Part shown: one piece after another, positions 7,992 to 15,672 of the stretch | How positions within the stretch are numbered: the stretch's first letter is position 1 | Layout: the number at the start of each line of letters is the position of its first letter | Source of the DNA: Methylococcaceae bacterium | GTDB taxonomy: Bacteria > Pseudomonadota > Gammaproteobacteria > Methylococcales > Methylomonadaceae | Length of the DNA: 18,772 nucleotides | NCBI GenBank assembly: GCA_947505055.1 | Contig: CANNLO010000062.1 | Span: 1 to 18,772, forward strand | Reading direction: 5' to 3' | Translations under genes and position numbers: made by a program | The notes under the pieces: model-generated | The model's input: only the letters and a program-made list of their open reading frames with translations | Databases searched by the model: none | Told to the model about the DNA's origin: nothing

Positions 7992-9332
7992 TTAAGGTTT
8001 GGGCTGGATTAACGCAATTTGCAGGTCTGCGACATTGGTGCCGGTTGCGCCGGTGTTGATTAAATCGTCAGATGCTTTTAAAGCGGTGTAAGAGTCATTG
8101 TTTTCGAGTAATTCGAGTGGCTTGAAACTGGCTTTAGTCATACGATTTAGCGTGTTGGTATCAACGATGCCGCCGGCTGCATCAGTGGGGCCATCTCGAC
8201 CGTCAGTGCCACCACTTAAAAATACCCAGTTGCCAGATAAGTTCTGTTTTTCAGCGGCCAGTGCGAAAGCTAGTGCCATTTCCTGATTGCGGCCACCTTG
8301 TCCGTTACCTTTTAAAGTCACCGTAGTTTCGCCACCAGCCAGAAGTGCTATTGGTTTGTTTTGTAGAGGTGATTTTAATCGCCTTTCGATACATTGGGTG
8401 ACAAAAGCCGTCCCCGCCAATTTTGCCTCGCCACATAAATGGTCATTGTAAAGGATTGCTTCATAACCCAGGCTATTTGCCGAATGGAGAGTCGCATTGA
8501 GGCTGATGGTATTACTTCCAATCAAGGTATATTTGGTGGTTTTGAAAAGGTCATCGCCCGGTTTGGGAGTTTCCGGAAAGGTGCCCAACTTGCCTTGTTC
8601 AAGATGTTCTCGGACATTGTCGGGAACTTGATCCCAAACACCTTGGTCTTTAAATACCTCGATAGCCTCGGCATAAGTGCTGGCATCAGCGACGGTGGGG
8701 CCGCTGGCAATGGAGCTTAAATCATCGCCTAACACGTCAGATAAAATAAGCGCATGTAAATGGGCAGGAAAAGCCAGTTTGGCCAAACCGCCGCCTTTTA
8801 ATAAAGATAAATGCTTACGTACACAGTTAATTTGGTTAATTGTTGCACCAGACGCCAATAATAGATTGGTAGTGACAAGCTTTTCCTGCAAAGTGATTGA
8901 TCCGGCGGGGTAGGGGAGTAGTGCCGAACCTCCTCCACTGATCAGTACCAGAATCAGTTCATTGGGTTGGGCTTTTGAAACACGCTCAGCAATAAGTTGC
9001 GCGGCTTTAAAGCCAGCGTCATTAGGCAGTGGATGTCCTGCACCGATAACATCAATATTTTCAATGTTAGTTACATTTTCATAATTGGTAATCGCTATAC
9101 CTTTGTCCGTTAGCATATGAAGAGGAATGATTTCTGATGCAGCAAGAGCCATTGCACAGGCTGCTTTACCAAAGGCGATAATATGAACTTTTGCATAACT
9201 GTTAAACAAGGCCGGAACCAAGTAATGTTTAACGGCTTGATAAGGATCAGCTGCAGCTATACCTGCCTTGAAAATGTTGAGAGCATCTTGTCTTATCGAA
9301 GCTAGGTCGGCTTGCTCTGTTAAAAGGCTCAT
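7992..9332 (-). CDS. gck: Glycerate 2-kinase (MOFRL family)
   Basis: A 446-residue kinase of the DUF4147/MOFRL type, which phosphorylates D-glycerate to 2-phosphoglycerate, as used in the serine pathway. The N-terminal domain (about 12-245) contains AFGKAACAMA (53-62), VIGAGHPLPNDAG (95-107) and the glycine loop LISGGGSALLP (130-140). The C-terminal MOFRL domain (about 327-435) contains GGETTVTLKGNGQGGRNQEM (333-352) and SGGTDGRDGPTDAAGG (373-388). It lies between mtdA (18-bp gap) and glyA (24-bp gap), which supports the serine-pathway role over hydroxypyruvate or tartrate metabolism. No strong ribosome site precedes its ATG, so it may be coupled to mtdA translation. Confidence 0.92.
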   Translation of the reverse strand: MSLLTEQADLASIRQDALNIFKAGIAAADPYQAVKHYLVPALFNSYAKVHIIAFGKAACAMALAASEIIPLHMLTDKGIAITNYENVTNIENIDVIGAGHPLPNDAGFKAAQLIAERVSKAQPNELILVLISGGGSALLPYPAGSITLQEKLVTTNLLLASGATINQINCVRKHLSLLKGGGLAKLAFPAHLHALILSDVLGDDLSSIASGPTVADASTYAEAIEVFKDQGVWDQVPDNVREHLEQGKLGTFPETPKPGDDLFKTTKYTLIGSNTISLNATLHSANSLGYEAILYNDHLCGEAKLAGTAFVTQCIERRLKSPLQNKPIALLAGGETTVTLKGNGQGGRNQEMALAFALAAEKQNLSGNWVFLSGGTDGRDGPTDAAGGIVDTNTLNRMTKASFKPLELLENNDSYTALKASDDLINTGATGTNVADLQIALIQPKP

Positions 9333-9350
9333 GTCAGGTTTTATGACGAT

Positions 9351-10208
9351 TTACGCCATTTCCTTAGCCAGAGCAAAGATGTTTTCGGCATCGAAAACCT
9401 GCTTATTATCTTCAAATAATTTTGCGATACAGGCTCGGTGCAACGCCAGTTTTAGTGCGCCAAAGCCGATAGCTCCCCAGATGATTTTGCCGTTTCGATT
9501 AATCCCTTTGTCCATTACATCAGTGCCACCTATACCTAAGGGCGGTGTGGCATTGGCATCAGCTATCAATTCTATGTTGGGATTATTTTGCCATTGTTCG
9601 GTGGATATTAACTCTACACCTGCGGCACCGGTAGCAAGCACAATGTTTGCGTGCTTAATGGCTTCAGATCTGTCGTTATTATCGAAAGCTTCAACAGGAG
9701 TTAGGTTAACGCCAAAACGGGCTTTCATGTTATCGCAAGCTTGAATGGCACGCTCCAATTTGCGAGCCGTTATGGAAACTTTGGCGCCTTCCATAGCCAA
9801 CATCGCCGCTGCACGCTGACCTACCGGTCCTGTTCCGGCCAAAACTACTGCAGACTTTCCCGCCAGACTACCTGAGGATGCAAGTTTTGCAACGGCAGCG
9901 GCAGCGGTGGTATTGCTGCCATTACTGTCGAGCATAACCGAAACGTGAAAGCCGGAAAAAAAATGATTTTGTATGGCAGTAAATAAGGCTTGACCAGCAA
10001 TCATGTCGCTTCCGCCTACAAAAATGGCTGTATTTTTTTTGTCTTTAGGCGCACGGGTAAAAATCGCACCTTCAACCAAGGCTGATATATTTTCGGGTGT
10101 CAGGCTACCATGTCCGATTACATGATCTGCACCGCCATCATAAGCGACAACAGTGTCGAAAACCGATGGGTGAATGTCTGTATCGAATTGAAATAACAGT
10201 TTTTTCAT
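9351..10208 (-). CDS. mtdA: NADP-dependent methylene-H4F/H4MPT dehydrogenase
   Basis: With the start at 10208 this is a 285-residue protein, MKKLLFQFDTD..., which agrees along its length with the methylotroph MtdA I remember (about 288 residues). MtdA reversibly oxidises methylene-THF (and methylene-H4MPT) with NADP+, linking formaldehyde-level and formyl-level C1 units. Visible features are VAYDGGADHVIGHG (21-34), VMLDSNGSNTTAAAA (91-105), the Rossmann loop GTGPVGQRAA (125-134) and ARK (148-150), whose basic residues fit NADP phosphate binding. The frame extends 14 codons upstream to an ATG at 10250, but that start has no ribosome site and lies about 9 nt from the likely transcript start. 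The later start is also preceded by a GAG. First gene of the C1 operon. Confidence 0.95.
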   Translation of the reverse strand: MKKLLFQFDTDIHPSVFDTVVAYDGGADHVIGHGSLTPENISALVEGAIFTRAPKDKKNTAIFVGGSDMIAGQALFTAIQNHFFSGFHVSVMLDSNGSNTTAAAAVAKLASSGSLAGKSAVVLAGTGPVGQRAAAMLAMEGAKVSITARKLERAIQACDNMKARFGVNLTPVEAFDNNDRSEAIKHANIVLATGAAGVELISTEQWQNNPNIELIADANATPPLGIGGTDVMDKGINRNGKIIWGAIGFGALKLALHRACIAKLFEDNKQVFDAENIFALAKEMA

Positions 10209-10265
10209 TAACTTACTCGTGGTAACTACGTCTGGACTGCGTGAATGCAATTATTAAACATGCCT

Positions 10266-10271
10266 ATTATA
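10266..10271 (-). promoter_or_regulatory. -10 box of the mtdA operon promoter
   Basis: The minus strand reads a consensus TATAAT (in GCGTATAATAGG). The start point would be near 10259, giving a leader of about 50 nt to the chosen mtdA ATG. The -35 position reads AAGTCA, a poor match, which suggests activator dependence. Confidence 0.55.
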
Positions 10272-10323
10272 CGCGATAAATAAAACAGTGACTTATTTTG
10301 GATTCTTGCGGATGATACTTAAC

Positions 10324-10352
10324 TTGACATTATGACTTTGTTTTTTGATAAG
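10324..10352 (+). promoter_or_regulatory. Candidate mdh promoter
   Basis: A consensus -35 TTGACA (10324-10329) is followed after 17 bp by GATAAG (10347-10352), which matches 4 of 6 positions of the -10 consensus. The implied leader is about 140 nt. Confidence 0.45.
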
Positions 10353-10495
10353 CTTGCTTGTAAAGGCTTAACTTCGTTATTATCTGGAGCAAGTAGTTTG
10401 GGCTTACAGGGCAGTTGCTGTCGGGGGATGAGGTTTTTCCGTTTATTTTAGGTGGCTTCATCAAAAAAAATTATATTTAAAATGGATATAAAGAA

Positions 10496-11473
10496 ATGAA
10501 AACACCTATTCACATTGCTGTAACAGGCGCAGCAGGGCAGATCAGTTATTCTTTATTGTTTCGCCTCGCAGCTGGGGCATTATTGGGCGCTGATCAACCG
10601 ATTGTATTGCATTTGCTGGAAATAGCGCCTGCAATGACGGCTTTGAAAGGTGTGGTAATGGAGTTAAAAGACTGCGCTTTTCCGTTACTTTATCGCGTGG
10701 AAGTGACAGACGACCCTAGAGTTGCTTTTAAAAATGTTGATTATGCTTTTTTGGTTGGTGCAAGACCCAGAGGTCCCGGCATGGAACGCAAGGATCTGTT
10801 AGAGGGAAATGCGGAGATTTTTTCGATTCAGGGTAAAGCGTTGAATGATGTTGCAAGCAGGAATGTAAAGGTGTTGGTAACGGGTAATCCGGCGAACACC
10901 AATGCGCTGATTGCCATGAAGAATGCTCCCGATCTGAAGCCAGAAAATTTTTCAGCGATGACCCGGTTGGATCATAATCGGGCCCTAAGCCAATTAGCTG
11001 AGAAATGCGGAGTTTTGCCAGTTGATGTAAAGAACATGATTATTTGGGGGAATCATTCGGCTACACAATATCCTGATATTCATCATGCCAAAGTTAACGG
11101 GCAGGATGCGTTGTCGCTAGTTGACAAGAATTGGTATGTAAATGAATTTATACCGATCGTTCAGCAACGTGGTGCAGAGATTATTAAAACCAGAGGACAA
11201 TCCAGTGCGGCATCGGCCGCAAATGCTGCTATAGATCAGATGAAAACCTGGGCTTTGGGAACTAATGCAGGGGATTGGATCAGCATGGGAATATTGTCCG
11301 AGGGTGATTATGGCATTGAACCCGGGTTGTTTTATTCTTTTCCAGTAACAGTAGTTAATGGGGAGATAGCCATTGTAAAAGGCATTGATATTAGTGAATT
11401 CAGTAAGCAAAAAATGCAGCTTACCGAGGCTGAACTTAAAGAAGAAAGAGATGCGGTTAAGCATCTTTTTTAA
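10496..11473 (+). CDS. mdh: Malate dehydrogenase (NAD-type)
   Basis: A 325-residue enzyme of the cytosolic-like, type 2 malate dehydrogenases, interconverting malate and oxaloacetate in the TCA and serine cycles. The cofactor loop is [11 protein letters not shown] (9-19). E42 at the end of the second strand favours NAD over NADP. Substrate arginines are expected at R92 and R98 in [13 protein letters not shown] and at R157 in MTRLDH. The catalytic histidine is H187 in [13 protein letters not shown], paired with D159. Length is normal. The ribosome site is weak (AAAGAA). A five-codon frame, MDIKK (10482-10499), ends in a TGA that overlaps the mdh ATG, so coupled re-initiation is possible. The gene is monocistronic, with a terminator right after it, and diverges from the mtdA operon. 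Confidence 0.95.
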   Translation: MKTPIHIAVTGAAGQISYSLLFRLAAGALLGADQPIVLHLLEIAPAMTALKGVVMELKDCAFPLLYRVEVTDDPRVAFKNVDYAFLVGARPRGPGMERKDLLEGNAEIFSIQGKALNDVASRNVKVLVTGNPANTNALIAMKNAPDLKPENFSAMTRLDHNRALSQLAEKCGVLPVDVKNMIIWGNHSATQYPDIHHAKVNGQDALSLVDKNWYVNEFIPIVQQRGAEIIKTRGQSSAASAANAAIDQMKTWALGTNAGDWISMGILSEGDYGIEPGLFYSFPVTVVNGEIAIVKGIDISEFSKQKMQLTEAELKEERDAVKHLF

Positions 11474-11494
11474 GAGATAGTTATGGTAAGTTTT

Positions 11495-11560
11495 AAAGAC
11501 GAAAGACTATCGATAAATGTCGATCAGTAGTTGTTAACTTTCGTCTTTCTATAGTTTTTT
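11495..11560 (+). terminator. Terminator after mdh
   Basis: A perfect 11-bp stem (AAAGACGAAAG at 11495-11505, CTTTCGTCTTT at 11538-11548) encloses a 32-nt loop that can itself partly pair around TCGA. A run of six T residues follows at 11555-11560. It begins 21 nt after the mdh stop. Confidence 0.65.
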
Positions 11561-11584
11561 CATCGATGGCCTAAAACTTTTTTC

Positions 11585-11610
11585 ATATAAAGGCGTAAGC
11601 GCCTTTATAT
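11585..11610. terminator. Perfect 11-bp hairpin upstream of the hrcA promoter
   Basis: ATATAAAGGCG (11585-11595) and CGCCTTTATAT (11600-11610) form a perfect stem with a TAAG loop. The tail is AT-rich but lacks a T run. It sits between the mdh terminator and the hrcA -35 box and may be a second, back-up terminator that insulates the heat-shock operon. Confidence 0.4.
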
Positions 11611-11628
11611 ATTCCCTTGTCAGTTTTA

Positions 11629-11657
11629 TTGACAACGACCCAGTGAGCTGATATTTT
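11629..11657 (+). promoter_or_regulatory. Sigma70-type promoter of hrcA operon
   Basis: A perfect -35 TTGACA (11629-11634) is followed by a 17-bp spacer and TATTTT (11652-11657), a 5/6 -10 match. The start point would be near 11664, exactly where the CIRCE element begins, so bound HrcA would cover the initiation site. Confidence 0.75.
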
Positions 11658-11663
11658 GCCCTG

Positions 11664-11690
11664 CTGGCACTCGCGTTGATCGAGTGCTAA
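11664..11690 (+). promoter_or_regulatory. CIRCE operator (HrcA binding site)
   Basis: CTGGCACTC, nine bases, GAGTGCTAA. This matches the CIRCE consensus TTAGCACTC-N9-GAGTGCTAA with a perfect right arm and two changes in the left arm. It lies at the predicted transcript start and in the leader of hrcA, the classical position for HrcA self-repression. It is the only CIRCE copy I see in the window. Confidence 0.92.
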
Positions 11691-11710
11691 ATATGGTTGC
11701 AGAGGTTGGT

Positions 11711-12766
11711 GTGGGAAATACGCAGGTTTTAAATGAACGGTCGCTACAGCTATTAAAAACGCTAGTTGAGCGCTATATAAGTGATGGACAGCCGGTTGGT
11801 TCTCGGGTTTTATCAAAAGATTCGGATTTACATTTAAGTCCGGCAACAATTCGGAATGTCATGGCGGATCTTGAAGATCTGGGTTTGGTACATTCACCAC
11901 ATACCTCAGCAGGGCGGGTGCCTACGGTCAGTGGTTATCGGTTGTTTGTTGATACATTATTGACAGTTAAGCCCTTGGAGACAAGGGATTTAAATCTATT
12001 ACATCAGGGCTTGTCAGCAACCGATGACACAAGTGATATGATCGGTGTTGCCTCGCGGTTGCTTTCAGAATTAACGCAGATGGCCGGCGTAGTAACCTTG
12101 CCAAAAAGAGAGTTGGTATGTTTGCGGCATATCGAATTTCTGTCCTTGTCTCATAATCGTGTGTTGGTTATTTTTGTGACCAATGAGCAGGAAGTTCACA
12201 ATAAAATTATCCACACCTCCAAAATATTTAGTCCTGCTGAATTGCAGCAGGCAGCCAATTACTTAAATTCAATTTATTCGGGGCGAAGTCTCACGTCGGT
12301 TCGTAAAGCAGTTATAAAAGAGTTACAGGAAGACCAGGAGCGCATGAATCAAGGGATGCTGGACGCGGTAAGAATGGCGCAACTGGCATTCGATCAAGAC
12401 AATGAAAAAGATGATTATGTGTTGACCGGTGAGACCAACTTGATGGGTTTTTCCGAGTTGTCAGACATGGAGCGATTAAAACATCTTTTTGAAGCCTTTA
12501 GTCAAAAGCAGGGTGTGATTCATTTGCTGGATCAGTGTATGAAAGCAGATGGCGTACAAATTTTTATCGGAGAAGAGTCAGGCTATCGTGCTTTTGATCA
12601 TTGTAGTCTGGTGACATCTACGTATTCCGTGAGTGACGAGGTAGTCGGGGTGCTGGGCGTGATTGGTCCGACTCGTATGGCTTATGAAAAAATCATCCCT
12701 TTTGTTGATGTAACGGCTAAATTGTTGGGTGCTGCCTTGAATCCAAAAGCAACGACCCCACTATAA
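11711..12766 (+). CDS. hrcA: Heat-inducible transcription repressor HrcA
   Basis: A 351-residue repressor that binds CIRCE and is kept active by chaperonin. The N-terminal winged helix (about 8-75) contains LNERSLQLLKTLVERYISDG and SPATIRNVMADLEDLG, followed by SPHTSAGRVPT. The C-terminal part, ending near GVLGVIGPTRMAYEKIIP, is the usual dimerisation and inhibitory region. I choose the GTG at 11711 because GAGG lies 5 nt upstream and homologues start a few residues before LNER. The frame also contains a GTG at 11684 and an ATG at 11693. The first lies inside the CIRCE right arm and the second begins 2 nt after it; neither has a ribosome site. First gene of the chaperone operon; grpE follows after 61 bp. 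Confidence 0.95.
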   Translation: MGNTQVLNERSLQLLKTLVERYISDGQPVGSRVLSKDSDLHLSPATIRNVMADLEDLGLVHSPHTSAGRVPTVSGYRLFVDTLLTVKPLETRDLNLLHQGLSATDDTSDMIGVASRLLSELTQMAGVVTLPKRELVCLRHIEFLSLSHNRVLVIFVTNEQEVHNKIIHTSKIFSPAELQQAANYLNSIYSGRSLTSVRKAVIKELQEDQERMNQGMLDAVRMAQLAFDQDNEKDDYVLTGETNLMGFSELSDMERLKHLFEAFSQKQGVIHLLDQCMKADGVQIFIGEESGYRAFDHCSLVTSTYSVSDEVVGVLGVIGPTRMAYEKIIPFVDVTAKLLGAALNPKATTPL

Positions 12767-12779
12767 TTCACATGTTTTT

Positions 12780-12793
12780 GTGCCATAAGGCAC
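12780..12793 (+). other. Small hairpin between hrcA and grpE
   Basis: GTGCC and GGCAC form a 5-bp stem with an ATAA loop, followed by an AT-rich tract. It is too short to be a convincing terminator but could pause or process the message between the repressor and the chaperone genes. Confidence 0.25.
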
Positions 12794-12827
12794 GAATTTA
12801 ATTTTTAATGTTAAGGAGCTTTAAATA

Positions 12828-13439
12828 ATGAGTACTGATCAGGAACTGCCTGAATCTCAGGTTAATAGTGAAAACGAATCGGTTGTTGATACCTCGCATA
12901 CCGAACTGGTTGAGCATGAACTGACACTTGAAGAGTTGCAGCAGGCTTTGGCTGATGCCGAACAAAAAGCTCAGGACAACTGGGATAAAGCCGTTCGTGC
13001 GCAGGCGGAAATGGAAAACCTGAAAAGAAGAACCCAAAAGGATCTCGAAGATGCCCATAAATTTGCGCTAACCGGTTTCGCTAAAGAACTTTTATCTGTG
13101 CTTGATAGCCTGGTTTTAGGTATGCAGGCTGCAACAGGCGAAAGCGAGGACGTGAAAAAATTCCGTGAAGGTAGCGAATTAACGATTAAGCAGTTTGAAA
13201 CTGTCTTTGCAAAATTTAAAATTGAAACGATTGACCCTATCGGCCAACCGTTTAATGCCGAACAGCATCAGGCGATGGCCATGCAGGTTGTGGCAGGCGC
13301 GGAGCCTAATTCTGTGGTTAATGTTTTCCAAAAAGGTTATATGTTAAATGGTCGATTATTGCGTCCCGCAATGGTTTTAGTAGCCAAAGCAGCTGAACAA
13401 CAGCCAACAACTAACCCACATATCGATGAACAGGCTTGA
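12828..13439 (+). CDS. grpE: Nucleotide exchange factor GrpE
   Basis: A 203-residue cochaperone that releases ADP from DnaK. The N-terminal 30 residues are acidic and disordered. A long coiled-coil helix spans about 33-75, with ENLKRRTQKDLEDAHKFA near 63-80. The C-terminal beta domain carries the family signature, VFQKGYMLNGRLLRPAMV (166-183). It has a strong AAGGAG ribosome site before the ATG and lies 61 bp after hrcA and 71 bp before dnaK. Length and order are normal for a bacterial heat-shock operon. Confidence 0.97.
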   Translation: MSTDQELPESQVNSENESVVDTSHTELVEHELTLEELQQALADAEQKAQDNWDKAVRAQAEMENLKRRTQKDLEDAHKFALTGFAKELLSVLDSLVLGMQAATGESEDVKKFREGSELTIKQFETVFAKFKIETIDPIGQPFNAEQHQAMAMQVVAGAEPNSVVNVFQKGYMLNGRLLRPAMVLVAKAAEQQPTTNPHIDEQA

Positions 13440-13510
13440 AATTAAATAAAGCAACCCTATATTTGTAATAACTTTTACTTTTTTGAATAAATTCAGGTCT
13501 GGAGAATACA

Positions 13511-15439
13511 ATGGCTAAAATAATTGGCATAGATTTAGGAACAACAAACTCGTGTGTTGCTGTTTTGGAAAATGGCGTAGCAAGAGTTATTGAGAACAGT
13601 GAAGGAGCTCGTACCACGCCTTCTATCATAGCTTTTTCCAGTGATGATGAAGTGTTGGTTGGTCAGTCTGCAAAACGCCAGGCCGTTACTAATCCAAAAA
13701 ATACCGTATTTGCTATCAAGCGATTAATCGGTCGCCGTTTTAAAGATGATGTCGTACAAAAAGACATCAAAATGGTGCCTTATAAAATCGTTGAAGCTGA
13801 AAATGGCGATGCCTGGGTTGAAGTTCATGGCAAAAAAATGGCCTCTCCTGAAATTTCAGCGCGTATTTTGATGAAGTTGAAAAAAGACGCTGAAGCCTAT
13901 TTAGGTGAAGAAGTGACTGAAGCCGTTATTACCGTGCCGGCTTATTTTAATGATTCGCAACGTCAGGCAACTAAAGATGCCGGACGTATTGCCGGTCTTG
14001 AAGTTAAACGTATCATCAATGAACCGACTGCCTCTGCTTTGGCTTTTGGGATGGACAAGCCTAAAGGCGATACCAAAATTGCGGTATACGATTTGGGTGG
14101 CGGTACTTTCGACGTGTCCATCATTGAAATTGCCGAGATTGATGGTGAGCACCAATTTGAAGTCTTATCAACTAATGGTGATACATTCTTGGGTGGTGAA
14201 GATTTCGACTCCAGAATCATTGAGTTTTTGGCTGCAGAATTCAAAAAAGAAAGCGGCGTTGATGTCCATAACGACCCCTTAGCTCTACAACGATTGAAAG
14301 AAGCGGCAGAAAAAGCAAAAATTGAATTATCTTCGAGCCAGCAAACCGATGTTAATTTACCTTATATTACTGCTGATGCGGCCGGGCCAAAGCATTTAAA
14401 TGTTAAATTGACACGCGCTAAACTGGAGTCTTTGGTAGAAGAATTGATTAATCGTACTAAAGGCCCTTGTGAAATGGCTCTGAAAGATGCGAAGTTAAAG
14501 GCATCGGATATCAATGACGTGATTTTGGTAGGCGGTCAAACCCGTATGCCGAAAGTACAGGAAATGGTAAAAGACATTTTTGGCAAAGAACCACGTAAAG
14601 ATGTAAACCCTGATGAAGCGGTTGCTTTAGGTGCGGCGATCCAAGCGGGCGTTTTGGCCGGCGATGTTAAAGACGTATTATTGTTGGATGTTATTCCGTT
14701 ATCTTTGGGTATTGAAACCATGGGTGGCGTCATGACCAAATTGATCGAGAAAAACACTACTATTCCGACTAATGCTTCGCAAGTGTTTTCTACTGCAGAT
14801 GATAATCAGACTGCAGTAACTGTTCATGTTTTACAAGGTGAGCGTGAAGTTGCCTCTGCGAATAAATCATTGGGACGTTTTGATCTGTCTGATATTCCAC
14901 CTGCATCACGCGGTGTTCCGCAAATTGAAGTCGCTTTCGATATTGATGCTAACGGTATTTTGAACGTTTCAGCCAAAGATAAAGCCACTGGCAAAAAGCA
15001 ATCAATCGTTATTAAAGCTTCGAGTGGTTTATCAGATGACGAAGTTGATCGCATGATTAAAGATGCTGAAGCTCATGCGGATGAAGATCGTAAATTGACA
15101 CAATTGGTCTCAGCTCGGAACCATGCGGATGGAATGATTCATGCCACTGAAAAATCATTGAAAGAACTGGGTGATCAAGTGGGCGATGAGGAAAAAACCA
15201 GCATTGAACATGCGATTGAGGCTTTGAAAGCCGTTGTTAAAGGTGATGACAAAGAAGCAATTGAAGCAAAAACGAATGAGTTAACCGAGTTATCAGGTAA
15301 ACTGGCTGAACGAGTTTATGCACAAAAGTCTGCTTCTGAAGGCGAGGCTGCTGGCGGTCATACTTCTTCAGAGCATGCTGAGGATGACGGAGTTGTTGAT
15401 GCTGAGTTTGAAGAAGTCAAAGACGACGATAAAAAGTAA
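13511..15439 (+). CDS. dnaK: Chaperone protein DnaK (Hsp70)
   Basis: A 642-residue Hsp70. The ATPase domain (1 to about 385) shows [14 protein letters not shown] (5-18), catalytic K70, P143 in [10 protein letters not shown], and T199 in DLGGGTFD, all numbered as in E. coli. The VGGQTRMP loop lies near residue 340. The linker [13 protein letters not shown] leads to the substrate-binding domain. The lid ends in an acidic tail containing EEVKDDDKK, near the usual EEV end for cochaperone binding. A CTGGAG ribosome site precedes the ATG. The gene follows grpE in the HrcA-controlled operon. An 83-bp palindromic element separates it from dnaJ. Confidence 0.98.
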   Translation: MAKIIGIDLGTTNSCVAVLENGVARVIENSEGARTTPSIIAFSSDDEVLVGQSAKRQAVTNPKNTVFAIKRLIGRRFKDDVVQKDIKMVPYKIVEAENGDAWVEVHGKKMASPEISARILMKLKKDAEAYLGEEVTEAVITVPAYFNDSQRQATKDAGRIAGLEVKRIINEPTASALAFGMDKPKGDTKIAVYDLGGGTFDVSIIEIAEIDGEHQFEVLSTNGDTFLGGEDFDSRIIEFLAAEFKKESGVDVHNDPLALQRLKEAAEKAKIELSSSQQTDVNLPYITADAAGPKHLNVKLTRAKLESLVEELINRTKGPCEMALKDAKLKASDINDVILVGGQTRMPKVQEMVKDIFGKEPRKDVNPDEAVALGAAIQAGVLAGDVKDVLLLDVIPLSLGIETMGGVMTKLIEKNTTIPTNASQVFSTADDNQTAVTVHVLQGEREVASANKSLGRFDLSDIPPASRGVPQIEVAFDIDANGILNVSAKDKATGKKQSIVIKASSGLSDDEVDRMIKDAEAHADEDRKLTQLVSARNHADGMIHATEKSLKELGDQVGDEEKTSIEHAIEALKAVVKGDDKEAIEAKTNELTELSGKLAERVYAQKSASEGEAAGGHTSSEHAEDDGVVDAEFEEVKDDDKK

Positions 15440-15467
15440 AATGTAGCTTGAGGGTGTATCCTAGCCC

Positions 15468-15550
15468 TTAACCGTAAAGAAAAAATTATAAAGAACACGG
15501 AGCTCACGAAGGAAAACTTTGTGTCACTCTTTGTTCTTTTTGTGGTTTAA
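15468..15550. repeat. Palindromic element between dnaK and dnaJ, terminator-like
   Basis: The arms run from TTAACCG (15468) to GGTTTAA (15550). The best-paired part joins AAAGAACAcgGAG (15490-15502) with CTCTTTGTTCTTT (15527-15539, two mismatches). An inner CACGAAG/CTTTGTG stem has a GAAAA loop. Five T residues (15537-15541) end the right arm, so it could reduce transcription into dnaJ. The composition resembles dispersed palindromes with ACACGGAG/CACGAAGG modules that I recall from other genomes. Confidence 0.5.
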
Positions 15551-15672
15551 ATGACCGATCATTGAAAACCAAAAATGATGCTAATGTTACAGTGTCATTC
15601 TGACAATTAATAGATTATTCAGGGCGAAATCCAAGTGATAATCATCAAAATCTAACAATAGACAATTGAACT

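Larger units (their letters stand above)
10251..10495. other. Divergent control region between mtdA and mdh
   Basis: This 245-bp gap separates two divergent C1 transcription units. It carries one -10 box toward mtdA, one candidate promoter toward mdh, an AT-rich inverted repeat (10278-10298) over the mtdA -35 position and an mdh leader of about 140 nt. It is a natural place for a shared regulator of the QscR or LysR kind known for serine-cycle genes, but no regulator gene is in the window. Confidence 0.5.

Noticed and set aside
9268..9744. Plus-strand 158-codon frame opposite gck and mtdA
   Set aside because: It spans the opposite strand of two recognised genes and their junction, and its product has no recognisable features.
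11117..11464. Minus-strand 115-codon frame inside mdh
   Set aside because: It is antisense to the conserved C-terminal half of malate dehydrogenase.
11583..11849. Minus-strand 88-codon frame across the hrcA promoter
   Set aside because: It covers the CIRCE operator, promoter and hrcA N-terminus on the opposite strand, with no ribosome site; it is incidental.
13950..14282. 110-codon frame inside dnaK (+1 frame)
   Set aside because: DnaK is intact in its own frame across the whole region, so this is an overlapping artefact.
15560..15672. Separate sigma32 promoter for dnaJ
   Set aside because: I find no CTTGAA...CCCCAT pair at proper spacing; TTGAAA near 15563 lacks a matching -10 box.
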